From: Adhaeribacter soli
Lineage (GTDB): Bacteria > Bacteroidota > Bacteroidia > Cytophagales > Hymenobacteraceae
DNA length: 64,000 nt
Reading direction: 5' to 3'
Assembly: GCF_008727925.1 (NCBI RefSeq)
Contig: NZ_VTWT01000007.1
Location: 286,417-350,416 of the forward strand
Part shown: one piece after another, positions 1-8,729 of the stretch
Layout of the letters: each line of letters starts with the position of its first letter
How positions within the stretch are numbered: the stretch's first letter is position 1
The notes under the pieces: model-generated
What the model saw: the letters and a program-made list of their open reading frames with translations, nothing else
What the model was told of the DNA's origin: nothing
Database searches by the model: none
Translations under genes and position numbers: made by a program

Positions 1-1
1 G

Positions 2-1153
2 TCAACAAGGGGAGGCTCGCCGTTTGTTTCTGCCTTTCATAAGTTAAACTACTGGCTTTTGAAGCTACGGCCAAATGGCGATACCATCTTTACCAAAATC
101 ATAGGTAATACTGGGAATTTTGAAATAGGTTATGCAGCAGCGCCAACCCAGGATGGAGGTATAGCCGTAGCAGGTGCTTATGTAGCCAATGTACCGAATA
201 CCAAGCGGCAGGGACAGGTACTTAAGCTAGACAGTTTGCTGAACCTGCAGTGGGAGTTGAAAGTAATGCCTAATGGTGGAAACTATGAGTGGGGTTGCGA
301 GTTTTTCGCCATTCAGCCTACCGTTTCAGGAGATTATGTAGTGGCAGGTCAGCATTTCCTTACCACATTTGCACAGAGCTATGTAGCCCGTATTTCTCCT
401 CCTGCCACAGGTGGAGGTAACGCTAGTATCAATTGGTCACAATCTTTTGTACGAGGAGGTTTCAGGGAAATGTTATATGAACAGAATGGTACAGCTTTGC
501 TAAGTGGTACATCCGGACCAAATGCTCAGATATTGGCTGTGAAAATTGATAATTTAGGTCAGCCTTACCGCCCAGACTTTTGCGCAACTCCGCCCCAGGC
601 AAATTTCACTACGCAACTTAGACCAGATTCGCTTATCCTGTTAGGCGGCAGCGCCTCCAAATCTGGTTTGCGCTACGGGGTTATCAGCAAGTGGGAGTAC
701 CAGTTTGGGGATGGGAGCCGCTTTATAACTTACCGGGCAGCAGAAACCAAAAGAGTGGCGCACCATTACGTAATGCCGCCACAGCTTTTGTACGGCAGGC
801 CGGTAAAGCTCATTGTAACAAATAATCTTTTCTGCACCGATACGCTTACGCTTTATCCATTCGGCGGCGGACCAACGGGTATTTCAGAAGCTACCTTACA
901 ACAGGTAGAAGTAAAACTTTACCCGCAACCCATGCTCCAAAGGGCTACGCTGGAGCTGAAGAATTACCGGGGAAAAGACAAGCTGCAACTGGAATTTACC
1001 GATCTGCTGGGAAGGAAAGTAACGGTACCACACCGGCAGGAAAAACCGGGGCAATGGCATCTGGAAAAAGGAAACTTAAGCAAAGGGATTTATTTGTACC
1101 GGGTTTTTTCTCCAAGTAAAGTAGTTGCGCAAGGAAAGCTGGCGGTACATTGA
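2..1153 (+). CDS. T9SS type A sorting-domain protein, 5' end outside window
   Basis: The reading frame is open from the first bases of the window, so the gene starts upstream; an in-frame TTG at 59 is not a convincing start. The visible N-terminal part has 'YWLLKL..NGD' and 'GGIAVAG' phrases typical of the repeated beta-propeller segments of Bacteroidota secreted proteins. A PKD-like stretch follows (FQFGD-type 'YQFGDGSR', near residue 215). The last ~75 residues ('VKLYPQPM', 'GRKVT', 'GIYLYRV', 'GKLAVH') form a type A T9SS C-terminal sorting domain. It is therefore probably exported across the outer membrane by T9SS and either released or anchored to the cell surface. No enzymatic motif is visible. 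Substrate or binding role is unknown. Confidence 0.85.
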   Translation, partial: STRGGSPFVSAFHKLNYWLLKLRPNGDTIFTKIIGNTGNFEIGYAAAPTQDGGIAVAGAYVANVPNTKRQGQVLKLDSLLNLQWELKVMPNGGNYEWGCEFFAIQPTVSGDYVVAGQHFLTTFAQSYVARISPPATGGGNASINWSQSFVRGGFREMLYEQNGTALLSGTSGPNAQILAVKIDNLGQPYRPDFCATPPQANFTTQLRPDSLILLGGSASKSGLRYGVISKWEYQFGDGSRFITYRAAETKRVAHHYVMPPQLLYGRPVKLIVTNNLFCTDTLTLYPFGGGPTGISEATLQQVEVKLYPQPMLQRATLELKNYRGKDKLQLEFTDLLGRKVTVPHRQEKPGQWHLEKGNLSKGIYLYRVFSPSKVVAQGKLAVH

Positions 1154-1212
1154 TGTGCAGATTGTGATTTTTTATAAAGTAGGATAGGGGTTCTTAGCAC
1201 AACCAGTCAATC

Positions 1213-1743
1213 TTACTTCTCCTCCACACTTTCCAGCGCCTGCACCGGAATGGTCTTCGGCAGGCATTCCAGGAAGCTGGACATTACTTTTCCGGCGGAA
1301 AAAATACCATTTTTGGGCATAAAGCCGATCTCGTAAATGTCTTTGGTGGTGGAATGACGAATATAAAGCGGAACGGTCCCCCAAGGGCCACCGGTGCCGT
1401 AGATCTCCGAAGGTTCGAAAATATAAAAGTCCTGACCGGAAAGCTTTTTGAGCTGTTCGCGGGAAACAATGCGGTACGTGAAGGTGAATTTCAACGCTTC
1501 GGTAAGCGCAATATTGGCTTCGGCAGTGGCTTTATTCAGGTCGTTATCCTGGATGTAAATATCTGAGTGGCTTTTGGCTTCGCTCGGAATCAGGTCTTTG
1601 GGTTCGAAGCGCACAATTACCAGTTCGGTTTTATCCAGATCGGCGGGCAGCCCTTTTTTAACGGTCTGGGCAAAAGATAGCGAAGCCAGGCAGCAAAGCA
1701 GGCCGGTAAACAAACATTTAAGAAACTCGGAGAATTGGATCAT
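1213..1743 (-). CDS. Exported protein of unknown function (176 aa)
   Basis: I chose the ATG at 1743 rather than an in-frame TTG four codons upstream because it gives a clean signal peptide (MIQFSEFLKCLFTGLL... ending SLSFAQ). The mature part is about 150 residues, mixed alpha/beta in appearance, with 'ELVIVRFEPKDL' and 'YIRHSTTKDIYEIGFMPK' segments. I recognise no domain or catalytic motif. It sits convergently downstream of the T9SS cargo gene and tail-to-head upstream of the RNase D gene on the same strand, with a gap of about 95 nt. A periplasmic location is inferred from the signal peptide; function is unknown. Confidence 0.7.
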   Translation of the reverse strand: MIQFSEFLKCLFTGLLCCLASLSFAQTVKKGLPADLDKTELVIVRFEPKDLIPSEAKSHSDIYIQDNDLNKATAEANIALTEALKFTFTYRIVSREQLKKLSGQDFYIFEPSEIYGTGGPWGTVPLYIRHSTTKDIYEIGFMPKNGIFSAGKVMSSFLECLPKTIPVQALESVEEK

Positions 1744-1838
1744 ATCAATAATCAACCCTGCTGTAGCAGAAAGTCTTTCAGGAACTTAAACGTAAGTTTA
1801 GCGAAAACGCTTTGAATTGTGCTAAGAAAATGGTGGAA

Positions 1839-3098
1839 TTAATATAAAGAAAAGTTAATCAGGCTATAATCCAACCCATTTTCTTCGCAGGCCTGCGCAA
1901 TTAAACGGTCCTGCCACTGCCGCAAATACTTTTTGGTACCCAAATCGGCCAGTTCGGGCAGCAGCTTTTCAGACAAAAATAAATTTACAATGGGCAGGCC
2001 GTAGACCAGTACCAGGCGTTTCTTTACCTCCATGAGCAGCTGTTTCCGTTCGTTGCGAAGCCAGCCTTTGTAATCGATCATGCTCCGCTCAAAGGCTTTG
2101 TACCGGTTCTCGATTTCCCGGTAGGGCAAGGAAGGAGCAGGCATTTCGGCAGCGGTAAGCCGGGCGAGTTCAGCCAGGTTGTTTTCGCGCCGCATGGCCG
2201 GGTGAATGCCCCTGAAAGATTCCCATTTTTCCAGGGTGCGCGCCGGGTTCCGCACCAGTTCGCACAGCACATCGTTGGGGAAGAGCTGGAAAGGCGGCTT
2301 GTTCATTTTCTTCGCCAGGCTTTCGCGGAAATACCAGACCTCGGCAAACCGGGGAAGCAAATGCGGGTAAATGCGGTTTTTCTGGGCCAGCTTCAGGAAT
2401 GGTTGCGGGTCGCTCAGGAATTTTATTCTTTCCAAAGCGCGGCATTCTTCCAGCGCCCATTCCCAGCGCCCGGCGGCTTCGAGTTCCTGCTGCAGCAAAT
2501 GCTTTACCCGGTGCAGGTAGATCACATCTTTGGCGGCGTAGAGTATTTGCGATTCGGTAAGCGGGCGCGTGATCCAGTTGGAGGATTGTTCGCCTTTTTC
2601 CAGATCTACGTCGAGGTAATGCTTTATCAGGTTTTTAAGCGAGATGCTGTTTTCTGAATGACCCAGCATGCGGTACAAAATACTGGTGTCCATTACGTTC
2701 TTCAGGTGGCAGTTATACACCTCGCTCAGCACCATCAGATCGTTCCAGCTGCTGTGAAAGATCTTGATCAGGCCTTCATTTTCGAAGATCTTCAGCAGCG
2801 GTTCAATTTTATTGTTTAAAGAAACCGTATCGATTATAAATACGCTTTCGCCGTCGAAAACCTGTACCAGACTCAGTGTACGGCCATAGAAATAGCGCAT
2901 ATCGTCGAATTCGAGGTCGAAAGCCAGTTCGGTGTGCTTGCTCAGGATCTGGCAGGCTTCCTGCAGTTCCTGGGGAGTAGTTACCAGCCGGATCGGGAAG
3001 CCGGTATCGTTGAAGCCTGTAAAAGGGTGCAGCCCCGAAACAGGGCCGTTCAGTTTATGCTGGTTAGCGGCGGAAAAGAAATCGCCTAATTGGGTCAT
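1839..3098 (-). CDS. rnd: Ribonuclease D-type 3'-5' exonuclease with HRDC domain
   Basis: DEDDy exonuclease. The first motif is 'FDLEFDD' (D61/E63), the second 'FHSSWNDLMVL', and the third 'YAAKDVIYLH', which carries the Tyr-x3-Asp typical of RNase D. A helical HRDC-type region follows from about residue 220 to 310 ('LPRFAEVWYFRESLAKKMNKP', 'ELVRNPA'). RNase D trims the 3' ends of tRNA precursors and other structured RNAs using two divalent metal ions. The length of 419 aa is a little above the E. coli enzyme and includes a short N-terminal extension. It is divergent from the downstream phosphatase gene. The family call is firm; whether tRNA is the main substrate here is inferred. Confidence 0.9.
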   Translation of the reverse strand: MTQLGDFFSAANQHKLNGPVSGLHPFTGFNDTGFPIRLVTTPQELQEACQILSKHTELAFDLEFDDMRYFYGRTLSLVQVFDGESVFIIDTVSLNNKIEPLLKIFENEGLIKIFHSSWNDLMVLSEVYNCHLKNVMDTSILYRMLGHSENSISLKNLIKHYLDVDLEKGEQSSNWITRPLTESQILYAAKDVIYLHRVKHLLQQELEAAGRWEWALEECRALERIKFLSDPQPFLKLAQKNRIYPHLLPRFAEVWYFRESLAKKMNKPPFQLFPNDVLCELVRNPARTLEKWESFRGIHPAMRRENNLAELARLTAAEMPAPSLPYREIENRYKAFERSMIDYKGWLRNERKQLLMEVKKRLVLVYGLPIVNLFLSEKLLPELADLGTKKYLRQWQDRLIAQACEENGLDYSLINFSLY

Positions 3099-3223
3099 AG
3101 CATTCGGTTAATGCCTTAAAGGTAAGAAGTTTTACGGGTTTTGTTTTCAAACGGAAGCCTTTAACAAATAATTAAATGTGGGAGAAAAGTGCGAAGGCGG
3201 TTCAGCAAGCGGGCAGGTCTTCG

Positions 3224-3231
3224 TATCTTTG
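3224..3231 (+). promoter_or_regulatory. Candidate promoter -7 box (TATCTTTG) for the phosphatase
   Basis: TATCTTTG matches the Bacteroidota -7 consensus TAnnTTTG exactly. It lies 25 nt before the ATG at 3257. The -33 position expected 19 nt upstream (3201-3204, ttca) is a poor match to TTTG. A 16-nt block including this box (3223-3238) recurs identically at 4918-4933, upstream of pyrophosphatase. Confidence 0.5.
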
Positions 3232-3256
3232 CAGCCGTAAATTCCCTGATTATCTG

Positions 3257-4915
3257 ATGCGTAAGTTTTTCTTCCCTTCCTTTTTTCCGGTTTTGGTTTT
3301 TCTGGCCGGAATGTTACCGTTTTTCAGTTATGCCAAATCCAAACCCCTCGACCGGCCGAAACTGGTGGTTGGCATTGTGGTTGACCAGATGCGTTACGAT
3401 TTCCTGTACCGGTACTGGGATAAATACGGCAACGATGGTTTTAAACGCCTCTTAGGCGAAGGTTTCAGCTTTGAAAATACCCAGTACAATTACGTGCCTA
3501 CTTATACCGGACCGGGCCATGCTTCTATTTACACGGGTACCACGCCGGCCATGCACGGCATTGTAGCCAACGACTGGTACACGCGGAGCACCGGTAAAAA
3601 CTTGTATTGCACCGAAGATAAAACGGTGAAATCGGTGGGCAGCACTTCGGTATGGGGCGAAATGTCGCCGGCAAGCTTAATGGCCAGCACCATTACCGAC
3701 CAGCTTCGCCTTGCTACCAATGCGCGCTCCAAAGTGATTGGCGTTTGCATAAAAGACCGCGGTTCTATTCTGCCGGCCGGCCACATGCCGACTGCCGCTT
3801 ACTGGTACGACGGCACCGTGGGCGGCTGGATCACGAGCACGTATTACGCGCAACAGCTGCCGGAATGGGTACAGCAATACAATGCCCGCAAAGATGCCGA
3901 AAAGCTGCTGAGCCAACCCTGGAGCCCGCTTTTGCCACTAAACCAATACACCGAAAGCTCACCGGACGATAATGAATTCGAGAATCCGTTCAAAGGTGAA
4001 ACCCGCCCGGTATTTCCGCACGACCTGCCGAAGCTTCGCGGTAATTCCTTTGATTTGTTGCGGCAGACGCCGTTCGGCAATACCTACACCAAAGATTTTG
4101 CAAAAGAAATTCTGAAGCAGGAGAAAATGGGACAGGGCGAATTTTCCGATTTCCTGGCCCTGAGTTTTTCTTCTACCGATTACGTAGGCCACCAGTTCGG
4201 GCCGAATTCCGTGGAAGTGCAGGATACCTACCTCCGTCTGGACCGCGACATTGCCGATTTTCTGAAGTTCCTGGATAAGCATGTAGGGAAAAAGAATGCG
4301 CTGGTATTTTTAACTGCCGACCACGGCGCGGCGCACGCGCCTAACTTTATGCTGAGCCAGCGCATGCCGGCCGGAAGCTATGGGCCCGGCGTGATTAAAG
4401 ATTCGGTGCAGCAGTTCCTGAACCGGCAATACGGCAAAGGCAATTACATCAGCGCTTATACGAACCACCAGATCTACCTCGACCATGCCTATTTAAGAAC
4501 CCGGAAACTGGAAGTGGCCGACATGCAGCGCAAGATTGCGCAATATTTACAGTACTTCCCGGTTTTAATGCGCGTGGTAACCGGCGAAGAATTACGGATA
4601 AACCAGTGGGAAGCCGGTTTGGCGGGCATGTTCCAGCGGGGTTTTCTGGCGAACCGTTCCGGTGATGTGTTACTGGCATACCAACCGGGCTGGCTCGAAG
4701 GGTATGCCGGACCCATGCTGAAGGGTACTACCCACGGCTCCGCGGGCCGCTACGATACGCACGTGCCGCTGATCTGGTACGGCTGGAAGGTGAAAAAGGG
4801 CAGCAGCCCCGAAGAAGTTTACATTACCGATATTGCCCCTACGCTGGCGCAATGGCTTAAAATTCAGGAACCTGACGCTTGTATTGGCAAACCCTTGCAG
4901 GATAAGATGAAATAG
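3257..4915 (+). CDS. pafA: PafA-type alkaline phosphatase, exported
   Basis: Alkaline phosphatase superfamily member of the PafA type (phosphate monoesterase, periplasmic, calcium-active in characterised relatives). Visible motifs are metal ligand 'VVDQMRYDF', nucleophile Thr region 'TYTGPGHASIYTG', the Asn of 'GIVANDWY', the Lys/Arg pair of 'KDRGSILPAGH' that PafA uses in place of the E. coli PhoA Arg, and the further metal ligands 'SSTDYVGHQFG', 'LTADHGAA' and 'THGSAGRYDTH'. The ATG at 3257 was chosen over a start 27 codons upstream because it begins directly with a signal peptide (MRKFFFPSFFPVLVFL...) and lies downstream of a good -7 box. The 552 aa length fits the family. Role: release of inorganic phosphate from organic phosphates outside the cytoplasm. 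Confidence 0.9.
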   Translation: MRKFFFPSFFPVLVFLAGMLPFFSYAKSKPLDRPKLVVGIVVDQMRYDFLYRYWDKYGNDGFKRLLGEGFSFENTQYNYVPTYTGPGHASIYTGTTPAMHGIVANDWYTRSTGKNLYCTEDKTVKSVGSTSVWGEMSPASLMASTITDQLRLATNARSKVIGVCIKDRGSILPAGHMPTAAYWYDGTVGGWITSTYYAQQLPEWVQQYNARKDAEKLLSQPWSPLLPLNQYTESSPDDNEFENPFKGETRPVFPHDLPKLRGNSFDLLRQTPFGNTYTKDFAKEILKQEKMGQGEFSDFLALSFSSTDYVGHQFGPNSVEVQDTYLRLDRDIADFLKFLDKHVGKKNALVFLTADHGAAHAPNFMLSQRMPAGSYGPGVIKDSVQQFLNRQYGKGNYISAYTNHQIYLDHAYLRTRKLEVADMQRKIAQYLQYFPVLMRVVTGEELRINQWEAGLAGMFQRGFLANRSGDVLLAYQPGWLEGYAGPMLKGTTHGSAGRYDTHVPLIWYGWKVKKGSSPEEVYITDIAPTLAQWLKIQEPDACIGKPLQDKMK

Positions 4916-4918
4916 TAG

Positions 4919-4926
4919 TATCTTTG
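4919..4926 (+). promoter_or_regulatory. Candidate promoter -7 box (TATCTTTG) ahead of ppa
   Basis: Exact TAnnTTTG match just after the phosphatase stop codon, about 157 nt before the ppa start. It is embedded in the same 16-nt sequence found upstream of the phosphatase gene. The -33 region is weak (TTG at 4895-4897 with a 21-nt spacer). Confidence 0.4.
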
Positions 4927-5082
4927 CAGCCGTTTGCCGCAAAAAATAGGTGCAAATTCAACTTTTTCAGGCTTTTAAGTACCGTTTGGGAACCACAACG
5001 GGAAATCTGAAGTTGGCTGTTCCGGTTATTGCGCTAACAATTGCAACGAAATATTGAGTTTATAAATACGCTTTAGAACTAA

Positions 5083-5649
5083 ATGGAAAATTTTAACCCA
5101 TGGCACGCGGTGCCTTACGGCGAAAACGCGCCACAGGAAGTAACGGCCATTATTGAGATTCAGAAAAAATCGAAAGGAAAATACGAACTGGACAAAGAAA
5201 GCGGCATGCTGAAACTGGACCGCGTGCTGTTCTCTTCCATGCATTACCCGGCTAATTACGGCTTCATTCCGCAAACTTATTGCGACGATAACGACCCGCT
5301 CGATATCCTGGTGATCTGCTCGATCGATATTCGCCCGATGACCCTGGTGGAAGCTAAAGTTATTGGCGTAATGCAGATGATCGACAATAACGAGGAAGAC
5401 GATAAGATCATTGCTGTGGCTGCCCACGACATGTCTGTGAACCACATCAACGATATTTCGGAGCTGCCGCCGCACACCCTGCTGGAAATGCGCCGTTTCT
5501 TCGAAGACTATAAAAAGCTGGAAAACAAAGAGGTGATCGTGGAGAATTTCCTGGGCCGCGAAGCCGCTTTCGAGATCGTGCAACGCAGCATCGAGCTTTA
5601 CAACGAAACGTTTCCGAAAAACGAAAAATCGGTTTCGGTAGAAAAGTAA
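5083..5649 (+). CDS. ppa: Inorganic pyrophosphatase, family I
   Basis: Hydrolyses pyrophosphate to two phosphates in the cytoplasm, which pulls biosynthetic reactions forward. The family I active-site signature is plain: '[12 protein letters not shown]' near residues 66-77, preceded by '[14 protein letters not shown]' and followed by '[11 protein letters not shown]'. The 188 aa length is normal for a soluble hexameric or dimeric family I enzyme. It follows the phosphatase gene with a gap of about 170 nt and has its own candidate -7 box, so it is probably transcribed separately. A strong hairpin terminator lies 36 nt after the stop codon. Confidence 0.97.
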   Translation: MENFNPWHAVPYGENAPQEVTAIIEIQKKSKGKYELDKESGMLKLDRVLFSSMHYPANYGFIPQTYCDDNDPLDILVICSIDIRPMTLVEAKVIGVMQMIDNNEEDDKIIAVAAHDMSVNHINDISELPPHTLLEMRRFFEDYKKLENKEVIVENFLGREAAFEIVQRSIELYNETFPKNEKSVSVEK

Positions 5650-5684
5650 TAGGCTGATATTTAAATATTACTATTTAAACATAT

Positions 5685-5735
5685 AACGGCTTTGTTCCTC
5701 TTCCGTAATTGGGGGGAGAACAAAGCCGTTTTTTT
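5685..5735 (+). terminator. Rho-independent terminator of ppa, abutting the next gene
   Basis: A perfect 13-bp stem (AACGGCTTTGTTC at 5685-5697 with its complement at 5718-5730), a 20-nt loop and a run of T. The T-run ends exactly where the first possible ATG of the next gene begins (5736). Confidence 0.85.
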
Positions 5736-5762
5736 ATGCCTACACATCCTCCCAAATCGCCA

Positions 5763-6416
5763 ATGGTGCGGTTCTTCTATGAAAACAGCCTTTCGCTTAC
5801 CGTTACCTTTTTTACCCTTGTAACCATTATCGGCCAGGCCATAACCGGCTGGAACGTTTATAACGAAGAGCTGGAAAAGCTGCACCGCGATCCGCTCACG
5901 CCCTTGCAGTACCTGAGTTCCGGGCACTTTATCGAAGCCTTATTTGAGAACTGGGAAAGTGAATTCCTGCAAATGGGGCTTTACGTGGTGCTTACCGTCT
6001 GGCTCCGGCAGAAAGGTTCTTCGGAATCGAAAAAACTGTATGAGAAAGAGGAAGTGGACCGCGAGCCGAAGCCGAAAAAAGATGCGCCCTGGCCGGTGCA
6101 GGAAGGCGGCATGTATCTGAAAGTTTACAAGCATTCGCTCAGCATTGCCTTCTTTGTGTTGTTTCTTATCTCCTTTTACCTGCATGCCTACGGCGGCGCG
6201 GAAGTGTATAACCTGGAGCAGATAGACGAAGGAAAACCTACCGTTACGGTATTAGGCTACATGGCTACTTCCCAGTTCTGGTTCGAATCGTTTCAGAACT
6301 GGCAGAGCGAATTCCTTTCCATTGTTTCCATTGTAGTGCTTTCCATTTTCCTGAGGCAGCAGGGCTCGCCGGAATCGAAACCGGTAGATTCCCCCAACTC
6401 GGAAACGGAAGAATAA
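5763..6416 (+). CDS. DUF6766 family membrane protein
   Basis: Integral membrane protein recognised from the DUF6766 pattern: a hydrophobic start 'MVRFFYENSLSLTVTFFTLVTIIGQ', then 'YLSSGHFIEALFENWESEFLQM'. The protein is internally duplicated: 'FENWESEFLQM...WLRQKGSSESK' in the first half recurs as 'FQNWQSEFLSI...FLRQQGSPESK' in the second, giving about four membrane segments. ATG 5763 is preferred because family members start here and because an ATG at 5736 directly abuts the T-run of the ppa terminator, but 5736 remains possible (nine residues longer). Biochemical function is unknown. Confidence 0.8.
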   Translation: MVRFFYENSLSLTVTFFTLVTIIGQAITGWNVYNEELEKLHRDPLTPLQYLSSGHFIEALFENWESEFLQMGLYVVLTVWLRQKGSSESKKLYEKEEVDREPKPKKDAPWPVQEGGMYLKVYKHSLSIAFFVLFLISFYLHAYGGAEVYNLEQIDEGKPTVTVLGYMATSQFWFESFQNWQSEFLSIVSIVVLSIFLRQQGSPESKPVDSPNSETEE

Positions 6417-6455
6417 GCGCCTGAAAAAGGGTATGCTTTAAGCTGAAAAAGCCGG

Positions 6456-7403
6456 TTAATGCTTCTCCTTTTTCTTTCTGAGTTTCCTGAAAATAAAATA
6501 GGCGGCCATGCCTACAAGTAACGTGGTTCCGGCCAAGGCTTTAGTACGGGTGAAGCTTGGGGATTCCTGTTCTCGGTTTTTTGTAAGGGCAGCATACTCG
6601 GTACTGGTTTCAGGCTGAAGGTTGAATAACTTTTGCAGGCTGGCAGCTAACGTATCAACGGTGAATTTTTGCCCCTGCATTTGGGCCTTATTTGCCGGTT
6701 GCTGATTTACCCGGATCTGAAGCTCGGCAAAATGATGTTCCGGCGCTTCGGTACTGTATTGGGCCAGGGCAATGCTTACCCATTCGTTGCCCTGGCGGCG
6801 CAAATACAAGCGTTTTTCCCGATGGGTGACTTCCAGTACCGGTTGTAAATTTTGAGCGCTTATATCGCATTTTCTCAAAAGCGAATCAAGTGCCGGACGG
6901 TCCTTAGCGCGCAACAGTTTCAGGAGCGGATGATCCGTAAAATTGGCGCCTTTGTCGGGTTTTCGGTTCTGCCGGAAGATGAACGTTTGGGTGGTTCTTT
7001 CCGCTTCGGGAACCAGGAATTGCAGCCTTTCTTTGCGCCCTTCGCCGGAAATAAAAAGCCGGTGCCGGAGCATCAATTCCTGCTCCAGCAAAGCTTGTTT
7101 TTCGTCGTCGAAATAAAGATCGATGATGTTCTGTTCCTTCACGTCGGAGGTAAAACCGGATGGGAGATTAGGGGCTGAATAGCGCAACCGGATCTTTTCC
7201 CAGGCAGCTGCTGCTTCCGGCTGAGGTAACCTAAATCGGTATTCGTAGCTCGTAAAAACCTGGTAACCGGGCAGGGCTTTCTTTGGTTTGGCAGCCTGAC
7301 TATTATAGGCGGAAAGAGTGAAAAGCAGCAGGCAGGCAGCAACCCTGAACCACCTGCCTGGCACACCGGAAACGCGTCGATTTGTTTTGTAACTTTGGGG
7401 CAT
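6456..7403 (-). CDS. Exported or membrane-anchored protein with CYTH-like features
   Basis: 315 aa with an N-terminal signal or anchor ('RVAACLLLFTLSAYNSQA', residues 21-38) and a C-terminal membrane segment (about 290-305, 'TTLLVGMAAYFIF') followed by a basic tail RKLRKKKEKH. The middle has alternating charged strands ('QELMLRHRLFISGEGRKERLQFLVP', 'HREKRLYLRR', 'HHFAELQIRVN') that resemble the inward-facing basic strands of CYTH / triphosphate tunnel enzymes. That resemblance is by eye and tentative. It is convergent with the DUF6766 gene and divergent from the UbiA-like gene, with starts 48 nt apart. Function is unknown. Confidence 0.6.
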   Translation of the reverse strand: MPQSYKTNRRVSGVPGRWFRVAACLLLFTLSAYNSQAAKPKKALPGYQVFTSYEYRFRLPQPEAAAAWEKIRLRYSAPNLPSGFTSDVKEQNIIDLYFDDEKQALLEQELMLRHRLFISGEGRKERLQFLVPEAERTTQTFIFRQNRKPDKGANFTDHPLLKLLRAKDRPALDSLLRKCDISAQNLQPVLEVTHREKRLYLRRQGNEWVSIALAQYSTEAPEHHFAELQIRVNQQPANKAQMQGQKFTVDTLAASLQKLFNLQPETSTEYAALTKNREQESPSFTRTKALAGTTLLVGMAAYFIFRKLRKKKEKH

Positions 7404-7451
7404 AAGGCTTCATCTGAGTAGGCCGCGCTTTTATACGTAACCGGGCAGGGA

Positions 7452-8294
7452 TTGAAAAGAATAACCGACCTTTTCTTATACAGCAGTTTTTTTATTTCGC
7501 TGTGCGGGCTGGGCCTGGTGCTGGAAACTTGCCTGCTTACGCTGCAGCCGTTAAACTGGCCGGTAGCTTTTCTCATCTTTTTCGCTACCCTTTTCCTGTA
7601 TAACCTCGATAATTTATTGCCTTACAAAACGGGGCAGCAAATGGTATTGTCGGAGCGGAAAAAGTGGCTGCTCGGGCACCGGAAATTCTTACTGGCCGTG
7701 GTCATTTTTAGCGGTATAGCCGCCTTGGGTTTATTCCTGTACCTGTTCCCGAAAATTCCTCTGGGGTTTATTCTGCCGGTTTTCCTGGTTTCGATCCTGT
7801 ATTCCCTGCCGGTTATTCCCTATAGAGGTAAACGGATCCCGCTCCGCGATGTACCTTTTCTGAAGGTGTTTCTGGTTGCCCTGGTTTGGTCGGCGCTGAC
7901 GGTAGCACTGCCTTTATTGGTTTCCGGCGAAAGCCTGGGAAGTGAATACAATTTGCTGCTGCTATTGCGCCGGTTCCTGTTCATTTTTGCCTTAACGCTG
8001 CTTTTCGATATCCGCGATTCCCGCAAAGACCGACTCGCGGGCACCATTACTTTTCCAGGCCGTTTTGGCAGCGTTTTTACGAAAGTATTATCCGGAATGG
8101 CATTGCTGGGGTTTATAGTGCTGGTTTTTATCTCGGAAACCGGTAGCGTTTTGCCGGCCCTGGCGCTTTCGGCGGTTGCCGCCGGGTTGGTGGTGTATAA
8201 CGCGGAGGAAGACCGGCCGGATTATTACTTTGCTGTTTTAGCCGATGGCATGATGCTGCTACAGTTTTTAGTTGTGTGGGGGTTTAGTTGCTGA
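7452..8294 (+). CDS. UbiA-superfamily-like integral membrane protein
   Basis: 280 aa, nearly all hydrophobic, with seven to eight predicted membrane segments. Two polar loops resemble the Asp-rich loops of UbiA prenyltransferases: 'LFLYNLDNLLPYK' (about residues 50-62) and 'LFDIRDSRKDRLAG' (about 184-197). UbiA enzymes transfer isoprenoid chains to aromatic or other acceptors in the membrane. The first loop is degenerate relative to NDxxDxxxD, so catalytic activity is uncertain. The frame begins with TTG at 7452; no ATG gives the first membrane segment intact. The acceptor cannot be told from context. Confidence 0.7.
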   Translation: MKRITDLFLYSSFFISLCGLGLVLETCLLTLQPLNWPVAFLIFFATLFLYNLDNLLPYKTGQQMVLSERKKWLLGHRKFLLAVVIFSGIAALGLFLYLFPKIPLGFILPVFLVSILYSLPVIPYRGKRIPLRDVPFLKVFLVALVWSALTVALPLLVSGESLGSEYNLLLLLRRFLFIFALTLLFDIRDSRKDRLAGTITFPGRFGSVFTKVLSGMALLGFIVLVFISETGSVLPALALSAVAAGLVVYNAEEDRPDYYFAVLADGMMLLQFLVVWGFSC

Positions 8295-8729
8295 TTTTTA
8301 GCTTAAGATCCTACCTTTTTATCTCTTCGTTTTTTCGTTTCGTCATCCCGAACGAAGTTGAGGGAACTTATGAGGCCAGTGGTTTGAGATTAAGCTGTAA
8401 GACAAATCTTGCTACGCTCGCTTTGTCATAGAAGTATGTATAAGTTTTCTCGGCTTCGCTCGAAATGACGAAATAGTTTGGCTGATTTTCTTAAGCAGAA
8501 AGAACCACCCTTGTCCTCAATGCCGTCAAGAGATACAAATTAAAAATGCTGTTTCGGACATCCGTGTCTGAAACTTATTCTGGTGCGGACATCTGTGTCC
8601 GCGTTTATGCATACGGGGACACGGATGTCCCCGGCAGATTGCCCCTGCCTCTCCATTAAAAGGAGGGGAACTCGAAAAACTAAATTTTTGCAAATTCGTC
8701 GGACAGGTTCTATTCTTAAAGTTTAGTGC
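8295..8729. repeat. Gene-free gap of 435 nt filled with dispersed palindromes
   Basis: No plausible gene. 8341-8470 holds a sequence of the 'CGTCATCCCGAACG...' to '...TTCGCTCGAAATGACG' type with inverted ends. 8554-8632 has three related palindromic units: CGGACATCCGTGTCTG, GCGGACATCTGTGTCCGC (8585-8602) and GGGGACACGGATGTCCCC (8615-8632). 8645-8668 is a degenerate member of the GGAGGGG palindrome family described elsewhere. The gap lies between convergent genes. Confidence 0.75.

Noticed and set aside
6285..6300. tRNA T-arm-like GGTTCGAATC
   Set aside because: It lies inside the DUF6766 coding sequence and no cloverleaf can be drawn around it; no other tRNA-like signal was found.
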